The translations under genes and the position numbers were made by a program. Of a stretch of 5,110 bases of DNA, positions 1 through 5,110 are shown one piece after another. The stretch covers positions 1 through 5,110 of the forward strand of contig CATKXN010000168.1 in NCBI GenBank assembly GCA_949840605.1. Reading direction: 5' to 3'. Source of the DNA: an uncultured Alistipes sp. (GTDB lineage Bacteria > Bacteroidota > Bacteroidia > Bacteroidales > Rikenellaceae). Each line of letters starts with the position of its first letter. Positions within the stretch are counted from its first letter, which is position 1. Below the pieces are notes generated by a model. The model ran no database searches. It was not told where the DNA came from and was given only the letters and a program-made list of their open reading frames with translations.

Positions 1-1
1 A

Positions 2-184
2 AATGTCGAAATCGAAATGGATGAGGCCGGCCTGATCGCCGACCCGCGGTTCGGCGCGACGGTGTACGAACTTCGCACATACGACGGGTAACAGTGGTGC
101 TAGGCGCGACGTTTCTCGGCGCCGGAGCTCCGTTCCGGCCAGCGGGCCGAGCTCGCTTTCGGCGGGATCGACTGTCTGGGCGAA
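2..184 (+). pseudogene. Interrupted N-terminal part of the GH2 beta-mannosidase-like gene (5' partial, two in-frame stops)
   Basis: Frame 2 from the window edge reads NVEIEMDEAGLIADPRFG and onward, which resembles the N-terminal sugar-binding domain of GH2 beta-mannosidases (usual form: PG(D/N)V...L..AGLI.DP..G). The frame then gives YDG-stop-QWC-stop-ARRFSAPE and runs without a shift into the FGGIDCLGEVWVNG strand and the long open frame from 185. The stops are TAA at 89-91 and TAG at 101-103. Relatives, as I recall them, read roughly GYQWCY here, so both stops sit on expected tyrosine codons, and each differs from TAC in its third base only. No frameshift explains them: the other two frames lose the conserved tryptophan and the ARRF stretch. 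Either this is recent nonsense decay or these bases contain sequencing or assembly errors. The true start and any signal peptide lie before the window. Confidence 0.72.
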
Positions 185-2212
185 GTGTGGGTCAACGGCG
201 TGCATGTCGGATCGTCGGACAACATGTTCATCGAACAGCGCTACGACGTGACCGACTGCCTGAAGGCGGGCGACGACAATCTGGTGCAGGTCATCCTGCG
301 GCCCGTCGTGCTCGAAAGCCAGAAGCATCTGCTCGGCACGTTCAGCATGGGCAACTTCGCTTCGGAGGAGTCGGTCTACATCCGCAAGGCGCCGCACATG
401 TACGGCTGGGACATCATGCCCCGGCTCGTCAGCGCGGGCCTCTGGCGCGACGTGGCGTTAGAGATCGTCGAACCGGTGCGGATCGCCGATGTCAACTGGG
501 TGACGACGAACGTCGATGCGGAGACCGGAAACGCCCGCCTGTTCGTCGACTTCCAGACCCGGATGCCTTTCGACCGGTTCGATAAGGCCCGGATGCGCTT
601 CACGCTGTCGCGCAACGGCAAACAGGTCTATCAGGGCGAGCGCATTCTCTTCACCCATGCCGGCCGCCAGATCATCGAGTTGCAGAATGCCGATCTGTGG
701 TGGCCCCGCGGCTACGGCGAGCCTGCGCTGTACGAAGCCCGCGCCGAGCTGCTCGACATCGACGGCGAGGTGGTCGATACGGATGTCCGGAAGATCGGAC
801 TGCGTACCGTGAAGCTCGACCTCTCGGACATCAACCTGCCCGACGAACGGGGCCGGTTCTGCTTCGAGGTGAACGGCGAGAAAATCTTCGTCCGGGGGAC
901 GAACTGGGTGCCGCTCGACGCGCTGCACAGCCGCGACGCGGCCCAGTACGAAAGCGCGCTGAAGCTCGTCACCGACGCCAACTGCAACATGATCCGCTGC
1001 TGGGGCGGCAACGTGTACGAGGACACGCGCTTCTTCGAGCTCTGCGACGAGAACGGCCTGATGATCTGGCAGGACTTCGCGATGGGCTGCGCGTTCTATC
1101 CGCAGCGCGACGATTTTCTCGACGGGCTGCGCCGCGAGGTCATGTCCGTCGTGCTCAAGCTGCGCAACCATCCCTCGCTGGTGCTCTGGGCCGGCAACAA
1201 CGAAGACGACGCGAACCTCTACTGGGGTCTCATGGCTTTCCACCTCGACCCGAACCGCGACGCCGTTTCGCGCCGGGTGATTCCCGAAGTGCTCTACGAG
1301 TTCGACGTGACGCGTCCCTACCTGCCCAGCTCGCCCTATTACAGCGAAGCGGTGTGGGAAAAGGGCAGCACCGACGAGTATCTGCCCGAAAACCATCTGT
1401 GGGGACCGCGTGGCTACTACAAGGACCCGTTCTATACGACGGCACCCTGTACGTTCGTCAGCGAAATCGGCTATCACGGCTGTCCGAACCGCAGCAGCAT
1501 CGAGCGGATGATGTCGCCCGATTGCGTCTATCCGTGGACGGACAAGGACCGCCGCTGGAACGACGAATGGATCACCAAGTCCACCCGCCGCTTCGTGGCG
1601 TGGGGTCCGACGCAGGATAGAAACAATTTGATGCTCAATCAGGTGAATATCCTGTTCGGTTCCGTGCCCGACGACCTCGACGAGTTCGTCTTCGCCTCGC
1701 AGGCCGTGCAGGCCGAGGCCATGAAGTATTTCGTGGAGATGTGGCGCGGCCGCAAGTTCGAGCGTACGGGCATCATCTGGTGGAACGTGCGCGACGGATG
1801 GCCCATCATTTCGGACGCCGTGGTGGACTATTACGGGTCGAAGAAGCTGGCCTACTATTTCCTGAGCAACGTGCAGCGGAACGTGTGCCTGTTCATCAAC
1901 GATCCGCGGGAGGGCACCTATCCGCTCGTGGCGGTGAACGATACGCGCGAGGCGGCGCGGGGCACGGTGACGGTGACCGATGCGGCTACGGGACGCGAAG
2001 TCTTCCGCGGCAGCTATACGGTGCCGGCCAACGGCCGCAGCGAGGTGGCCGCCCTGCCGGTGGCCGAAGGACAGGGCATGTTCGTCATCCGTTACGACGT
2101 GGGCGGAGAGACGTTCGCGAACCACTATCTGTACGGCGAGCCGCCCTATGCGCTCTCCGATTACAAAAAGTGGCTCTCCAAGACGAAACTTTACGATAAC
2201 AGGGACAAATAG
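185..2212 (+). CDS. GH2 beta-mannosidase-like exo-glycosidase (uninterrupted part, N-terminally incomplete)
   Basis: Predicted exo-acting retaining glycosidase of family GH2, closest in motifs to beta-mannosidases, which remove terminal beta-D-mannose from glycans or manno-oligosaccharides. Numbered from GTG 185: the end of the sugar-binding domain (about 1-95, with YGWDIMPR at 73-80), an Ig-like domain (about 96-210, with DLWWPRGYG near its end), the TIM barrel (about 215-560) and a C-terminal beta-sandwich to residue 675. Catalytic residues are present: acid/base Glu340 in LWAGNNE and nucleophile Glu427 in FVSEIG. RGTNW (237-241), RCWGGN around Trp273 and WWN at 532 are also kept. GTG 185 is only the first usable start after two upstream stops. 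It falls inside a core beta-strand (EVWVNG) and has no clear ribosome site, so a protein starting there would lack about a third to half of the first domain and probably would not fold normally. First visible gene of an operon with the kinase, 9 bases away. Exact substrate is unsure; another GH2 beta-glycosidase activity is possible. Confidence 0.85.
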   Translation: MWVNGVHVGSSDNMFIEQRYDVTDCLKAGDDNLVQVILRPVVLESQKHLLGTFSMGNFASEESVYIRKAPHMYGWDIMPRLVSAGLWRDVALEIVEPVRIADVNWVTTNVDAETGNARLFVDFQTRMPFDRFDKARMRFTLSRNGKQVYQGERILFTHAGRQIIELQNADLWWPRGYGEPALYEARAELLDIDGEVVDTDVRKIGLRTVKLDLSDINLPDERGRFCFEVNGEKIFVRGTNWVPLDALHSRDAAQYESALKLVTDANCNMIRCWGGNVYEDTRFFELCDENGLMIWQDFAMGCAFYPQRDDFLDGLRREVMSVVLKLRNHPSLVLWAGNNEDDANLYWGLMAFHLDPNRDAVSRRVIPEVLYEFDVTRPYLPSSPYYSEAVWEKGSTDEYLPENHLWGPRGYYKDPFYTTAPCTFVSEIGYHGCPNRSSIERMMSPDCVYPWTDKDRRWNDEWITKSTRRFVAWGPTQDRNNLMLNQVNILFGSVPDDLDEFVFASQAVQAEAMKYFVEMWRGRKFERTGIIWWNVRDGWPIISDAVVDYYGSKKLAYYFLSNVQRNVCLFINDPREGTYPLVAVNDTREAARGTVTVTDAATGREVFRGSYTVPANGRSEVAALPVAEGQGMFVIRYDVGGETFANHYLYGEPPYALSDYKKWLSKTKLYDNRDK

Positions 2213-2221
2213 TCGAAACGG

Positions 2222-3190
2222 ATGGAACGGAATATTCTGGGAGTCGACATCGGCGGGACCAAGTGCGCCGTTACCTACGGCCGCAAGCAGGGCGACCGTC
2301 TGCAAATCGTCGACAAGATACGCTTCGCCACGTCCGGCGTGAACGAAACGATAGGGGAAATCTTGGAGAGTATCGCGGCGCTCATGCAGCGCCACGGACT
2401 CGATGCCTCGAACACGGGCGCCGTGGGGATCAGTTGCGGCGGTCCGCTCGACAGCCGCACGGGGGTGGTCATGTCGCCGCCCAACCTGCCGGGATGGGAC
2501 GATATCCCGATCGTGAAAACGATTTCCGACCGGTTCGCCGTCCGGACGGGCATCCACAACGACGCCAACGCCTGCGCGCTGGCCGAATGGAAGTTCGGCG
2601 CCGGGATCGGGACGCGCAACATGGTGTTCCTGACCTTCGGGACGGGCCTCGGCGCCGGGTTGATTCTCGACGGGAAGCTCTATGCCGGGACCAACGACAA
2701 CGCCGGCGAGTTGGGCCATATCCGCCTCTCGGATTTCGGACCGGTGGGTTACGGCAAGTGCGGCTCGTTCGAAGGGTTCGCCAGCGGGGGCGGGATCGCC
2801 CAACTGGCGCGGTTCAAGCTCAGCGAGCGCTTCCAGTGCGGCGAGCGCGTGGCGTGGTGCGCGCCCGGCGAACTGGACCGGGTGACGGCGCAGACGGTGG
2901 CCGAAGCCGCTGCTGCCGGCGATGCGCTGGCGCTGGAGATTTACCGGATTTCGGCCACGTATTTAGGCCGGGGGCTGGCCATGGTGATCGACCTGCTCAA
3001 CCCCGAAAAGATCGTTATCGGGAGCATCTACATCCGCAACCGGTCGATCATGGAGCCTTACGTGTTGCAGGAGATCGAGCGCGAAGCGCTCTCCCATGCC
3101 CGGCGGGTGTGCCGGGTCGTCCCGGCCGGTCTGGGCGAACAGATCGGCGATTATGCGGCCCTTTCGGTGGCCGCCGACTTGATCGAATAA
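2222..3190 (+). CDS. ROK-family sugar kinase (glucokinase/fructokinase-like)
   Basis: Predicted cytoplasmic ATP-dependent kinase that phosphorylates a hexose or related sugar. The 322-residue length is normal for ROK kinases. Residues 1-20 contain the phosphate-binding loop VDIGGTK, and a second ATP-site loop is seen as TFGTGLGAG. HNDANA holds the catalytic base Asp114. GELGH gives Glu163 and His166, the family's sugar-contacting or metal-site pair. The usual cysteine-rich zinc motif (CxCGxxGCxE) is replaced by GYGKCGSFE (177-184 region), which keeps Glu184 but has one cysteine, Cys180, that is out of register. No DNA-binding N-terminal domain is present, so it is a kinase and not a ROK repressor such as NagC or Mlc. 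It starts 9 bases after the glycosidase stop and ends 10 bases before gmhA, so all three are probably co-transcribed. Substrate is not determined: mannose, glucose, fructose or N-acetylmannosamine are all seen in the family. Confidence 0.9.
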   Translation: MERNILGVDIGGTKCAVTYGRKQGDRLQIVDKIRFATSGVNETIGEILESIAALMQRHGLDASNTGAVGISCGGPLDSRTGVVMSPPNLPGWDDIPIVKTISDRFAVRTGIHNDANACALAEWKFGAGIGTRNMVFLTFGTGLGAGLILDGKLYAGTNDNAGELGHIRLSDFGPVGYGKCGSFEGFASGGGIAQLARFKLSERFQCGERVAWCAPGELDRVTAQTVAEAAAAGDALALEIYRISATYLGRGLAMVIDLLNPEKIVIGSIYIRNRSIMEPYVLQEIEREALSHARRVCRVVPAGLGEQIGDYAALSVAADLIE

Positions 3191-3200
3191 AAACGGAATT

Positions 3201-3773
3201 ATGCAGAAGATCATAACCGACAGTCTGTTGCAGGCCGAGAGGGCGCTGCACGACTTTATCGCCGATCCGCGCACGCTGGAGTCGATGTCGCGGGCGGTGG
3301 AAATCATGAAGGAAGCGCTCGGCGGCGGTTCCAAAATCATCAGTTGCGGCAACGGCGGATCGCTGTGCGATGCGACGCATTTCGCCGAAGAACTCACCGG
3401 ACGCTTCCGCTCGGACCGCCGCCCGCTGCCCGCCATGGCGATCAACGATGCGGCCTACATGACCTGCGTGGGCAACGATTTCAGCTTCGAGCAGATTTTC
3501 GCCCGCTGGGTCGAGGCGTTCGGCCGGCCCGGCGACGTGTTGCTGGCCATCAGTACGAGCGGCAATTCGGGCAATATCGTACTGGCGGCCGAAGCGGCCC
3601 GCCGCTGCGGAATGAAGGTCGTCGTGCTGACGGCCGCCGGACCGACCCGGCTCGCCGCGCTGGCCGACGCGGCGATTCTCGCGCCCCGGACGCCCCATTC
3701 CGACCGGATACAGGAGATCCATCTCAAGGCGATCCACATCATGATCGAAGCGCTGGAGGCCGAATTGCTCTGA
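3201..3773 (+). CDS. gmhA: Phosphoheptose isomerase GmhA (sedoheptulose 7-phosphate isomerase), SIS domain
   Basis: Cytoplasmic isomerase converting sedoheptulose 7-phosphate to D-glycero-D-manno-heptose 7-phosphate, first step towards ADP-heptose for the lipopolysaccharide core. At 190 residues it is almost the same length as E. coli GmhA (192) and aligns with nearly constant register. Seen: the SIS phosphate-binding segments SCGNGGS (48-54) and STSGNS (118-123), the signature CDATHFAEELTGR, CVGNDF, and DRIQEIH near the C-terminus. Residues matching the E. coli zinc and active-site set are present: His60, Glu64, Gln171 and His179 (His61, Glu65, Gln172, His180 in E. coli). The ATG at 3201 follows an A-rich leader and starts 10 bases after the kinase stop. 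The later heptose genes (hldE, gmhB) are not in the window, and the neighbours are sugar-catabolic, so a role on another sugar phosphate is possible, but the family assignment itself is firm. Confidence 0.93.
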   Translation: MQKIITDSLLQAERALHDFIADPRTLESMSRAVEIMKEALGGGSKIISCGNGGSLCDATHFAEELTGRFRSDRRPLPAMAINDAAYMTCVGNDFSFEQIFARWVEAFGRPGDVLLAISTSGNSGNIVLAAEAARRCGMKVVVLTAAGPTRLAALADAAILAPRTPHSDRIQEIHLKAIHIMIEALEAELL

Positions 3774-3778
3774 GACGA

Positions 3779-3792
3779 GGCGTCCGGACGCC
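3779..3792. repeat. Perfect 14-base palindrome just after gmhA
   Basis: GGCGTCCGGACGCC reads the same on both strands and begins 6 bases after the gmhA stop. As RNA it could fold into a 5-bp stem with a CCGG loop. There is no U tract, so a terminator role is only possible. A second perfect palindrome, CCGACCGGTCGG, lies at 3841-3852. Confidence 0.5.
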
Positions 3793-3855
3793 GGTGCGGG
3801 ACAGGGGTTCGGCGCCGGCATCGGGGCCGTCTCCGCTCTTCCGACCGGTCGGATG

Positions 3856-3893
3856 CGGGCCTTTCCGCGGCCGTTTCCGCTTCGGAAGGCCCG
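3856..3893 (+). terminator. Candidate terminator hairpin of the GH2-ROK-gmhA unit (no U tract)
   Basis: CGGGCCTTTCCG at 3856-3867 pairs with CGGAAGGCCCG at 3883-3893, giving an 11-bp stem with one bulged T and a 15-base loop. It is the strongest fold seen in the gap and lies 82 bases after the gmhA stop, between two apparent transcription units. It lacks the run of T that would mark a classic intrinsic terminator, so it may instead be an RNA-stabilising 3' end or just a result of high GC. Confidence 0.3.
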
Positions 3894-3977
3894 ACGGGGA
3901 GTCGGCTCTTCCGGAGTACCCGGCGAAGAACGGACGGAGAAATCGGCCGCGAAAGCGCAGGGGAAAACTGCCTGCAC

Positions 3978-4008
3978 TTGCTCGGCCGGAGCGAGGCCTG
4001 TAAATAAA
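3978..4008 (+). promoter_or_regulatory. Weak candidate promoter for the alpha-galactosidase gene (Bacteroidota -33/-7 type)
   Basis: Bacteroidota primary-sigma promoters have TTG near -33 and TAnnTTTG near -7, about 19-21 bases apart. Here TTG at 3978-3980 is followed after 20 bases by TAAATAAA at 4001-4008, which keeps TAnnT but lacks the final TTG. It would start transcription about 15-20 bases before ATG 4031, giving a short leader. The spacing and the change from GC-rich to AT-rich sequence support it. The poor -7 match keeps confidence low. Confidence 0.27.
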
Positions 4009-4030
4009 AACTTAACCGAAAAACAAACCG

Positions 4031-5110
4031 ATGAAACGATTTTTTGCGATTTGCAGTATATGGATATGGAGCGCGGCGTTCGCCGGAGCGCTGTCGGCTC
4101 AGGCCGTGTCGAAGGTGACGAGCGCTCCCGTCGATGCCGTGCGTTGGGTCGAAACCCGTTTCGGCCCCGGCAAGGTGCCTCCTTTTTCGTTCGTTTACGG
4201 AGGAAAATCCTCCCGTGAGCTGCTCCGGCAGTGGAAGTACCGGGCTTCGCGGCCCGAAAGTCCCGAACCGGGCGTGGAGGCGTTCCTTTACAGCTATACC
4301 GATCCGGTGACCGGGCTGGTCGCCGATTGCCGTGTGTGGGCCTATCCCGAATTCCATGCCGTGAAGTGGGAGCTCCGCTTTACCAACGGGGGAGGGAAGA
4401 ACTCGCCCACGCTGGAAAAGGTGAAGGTGGCCGACATCGGGCTGCAATATCCCTCGGCCGGCGAGTTCATGCTCTATCGGGCCGACGGAAACCATATCTC
4501 GAAAGAGGATTTCCATCCCCGTGTCACGGCGCTCTCTCCGGGCGAGACGTTCCGCATGGCTCCCGAAGGGGGCCGTTCGTCGGAGGGCGACCATCTGCCT
4601 TTCTTCAACATCGCCGCTCCGGGCGGCCGGCAGGGCGTCACGGCGGCCGTGGGATGGACCGGAACGTGGTTCGCCGACATCACGGCCACGGGCGACCGGA
4701 GCGTGGAGCTGGCTTCGGGCATGCAGCACATGGAGCTGTACCTATTGCCCGGCGAGACGATCCGCACGCCGTCGTTCAGCCTGCTGTTCTGGCAGGGCGA
4801 CGACCGCATGGAGGGACATAACCGTTTCCGCCGCTACGTGCTGGCGCACCATTCGCGCAAGATCGACGGCAAGTTCGCCGAATATCCGCTTTGCAGCGGC
4901 TTCAACTACCGCGATCCGGCGCCCTGTACCGAATATTCCTGCATCACGGCCGACTGGGCCTGCGCGTTGATTTCGCGGTACGCGCAGTTCGGCCTGACGC
5001 CCGAAGTCTTCTGGCTCGACGCCGGGTGGAACGAGGGGGCCGCCGACTATGCCCACGGACGTTCGTGGGCCAACACGACGGGCAACTGGACGATCGACTC
5101 GATCCGTTTC
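4031..5110 (+). CDS. Secreted GH36/melibiase-like alpha-galactosidase (3' partial)
   Basis: Open frame of 360 codons running off the window's right edge. Predicted to be an exported retaining alpha-galactosidase of the GH36 (melibiase) type that removes terminal alpha-D-galactose from oligosaccharides or glycans. Residues 1-25 form a signal peptide: MKRFF, a hydrophobic core, then ALSAQA with cleavage likely after Ala23 or Ala25. No lipobox cysteine is seen at the cleavage site, so it is probably periplasmic or secreted, not a lipoprotein. Residues of about 30-290 look like the N-terminal beta-sandwich. The TIM barrel begins near CSGFNYRD, and FWLDAGWN (327-334, Asp330) matches the family's second barrel strand, followed by TGNWTIDSIRF, like the melibiase GxWxxDxxRFP segment. 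The catalytic aspartates lie beyond the window, so activity cannot be checked. The ATG is chosen because the signal peptide begins exactly there. The 257-base gap suggests its own promoter. Another clan-D glycosidase (GH27-like) is the main alternative. Confidence 0.75.
   Translation, partial: MKRFFAICSIWIWSAAFAGALSAQAVSKVTSAPVDAVRWVETRFGPGKVPPFSFVYGGKSSRELLRQWKYRASRPESPEPGVEAFLYSYTDPVTGLVADCRVWAYPEFHAVKWELRFTNGGGKNSPTLEKVKVADIGLQYPSAGEFMLYRADGNHISKEDFHPRVTALSPGETFRMAPEGGRSSEGDHLPFFNIAAPGGRQGVTAAVGWTGTWFADITATGDRSVELASGMQHMELYLLPGETIRTPSFSLLFWQGDDRMEGHNRFRRYVLAHHSRKIDGKFAEYPLCSGFNYRDPAPCTEYSCITADWACALISRYAQFGLTPEVFWLDAGWNEGAADYAHGRSWANTTGNWTIDSIRF

Larger units (their letters stand above)
3774..4030 (+). 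other. Non-coding gap, GC-rich with palindromes, ending in an AT-rich leader
   Basis: 257 bases between gmhA and the alpha-galactosidase gene. Open frames that cross it are continuations of shadow frames of the flanking genes and show no recognisable protein motif. The first half is very GC-rich and holds several inverted repeats: 3779-3792, 3810-3817, 3841-3852 and the longer hairpin 3856-3893. The nonamer GCTCTTCCG occurs twice, at 3835-3843 and 3904-3912. The last 30 bases are A-rich, as is common before Bacteroidota genes. No tRNA, riboswitch or small gene was recognised here. Confidence 0.6.

Noticed and set aside
89..103. Stop-codon reassignment (TAR read as tyrosine or glutamine)
   Set aside because: The genes in this window end with TAG, TAA and TGA at sensible family lengths, and tyrosine is encoded by TAC/TAT throughout, so general recoding is not supported.
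94..585. A 163-codon plus-strand frame at the left end that avoids the two stops
   Set aside because: It is Arg-rich with no GH2 motifs, while frame 2 gives the conserved ARRFSAPE and FGGIDCLGEVWVNG strand, so this frame is a shadow and not a frameshift continuation.
458..2803. A 781-codon open frame on the minus strand opposite the GH2 and kinase genes
   Set aside because: It spans two plus-strand genes with clear family motifs, and its product is a His/Arg/Val/Ala-rich string without a recognisable domain. Long antisense frames are expected in GC-rich coding DNA that avoids the codons whose complements are stops.
2222..3190. ROK-family transcriptional repressor (NagC/Mlc/XylR type)
   Set aside because: The protein begins directly with the VDIGGTK ATP loop and has no N-terminal helix-turn-helix, and its length fits a kinase.
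3853..4218. A 121-codon plus-strand frame from the gap into the GH36-like gene
   Set aside because: It is in a different frame from the signal-peptide-bearing gene at 4031, is Arg-rich and has no family features. It is a shadow frame.
3455..4729. A 424-codon minus-strand open frame covering the end of gmhA, the gap and the start of the GH36-like gene
   Set aside because: Its product has low complexity and no recognisable motif, and it overlaps two real genes on the other strand. It is a composition artefact.

Overview
The window looks like a stretch of a GC-rich Bacteroidota chromosome, most like Alistipes or another Rikenellaceae gut commensal. This is inferred from high coding GC, adenine-rich leaders without clear Shine-Dalgarno sequences (for example the bases before 4031), and gene content typical of a glycan-degrading gut bacterium. 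All supported genes lie on the plus strand. Normal stops of all three kinds close the genes (TAG at 2210, TAA at 3188, TGA at 3771), so the standard bacterial code is in use.

Nucleotides 2-2212 hold a GH2 beta-mannosidase-like gene that enters from before the window. Its catalytic domain is intact. Its N-terminal sugar-binding domain is interrupted by two in-frame stops 12 bases apart (TAA at 89-91, TAG at 101-103), each where the family is expected to have tyrosine. Either the gene is newly broken, or the first 110 bases contain sequence errors. The longest uninterrupted part runs from GTG 185. Next come a ROK-family sugar kinase (2222-3190) and a GmhA-type phosphoheptose isomerase (3201-3773). 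Gaps of 9 and 10 bases indicate one transcription unit.

A 257-base non-coding gap (3774-4030) follows. It is unusually GC-rich, contains several perfect or near-perfect palindromes just after the isomerase stop, and turns AT-rich just before the next gene, where a weak Bacteroidota-type promoter can be proposed. The final gene starts at ATG 4031 and runs off the right edge. It encodes a secreted GH36/melibiase-like alpha-galactosidase, of which the signal peptide, the N-terminal beta-sandwich and the start of the TIM barrel are present.

Functionally this is a small carbohydrate-use neighbourhood: exo-glycosidases that would release mannose or galactose-type sugars, a kinase to phosphorylate a sugar, and an aldose-ketose sugar-phosphate isomerase. 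Whether GmhA here serves ADP-heptose synthesis for lipopolysaccharide or works with the kinase in catabolism cannot be decided from the window. I did not find a clearly new biological system. The best leads are the paired nonsense codons, the ROK-GmhA pairing, and the kinase's missing zinc cysteines.
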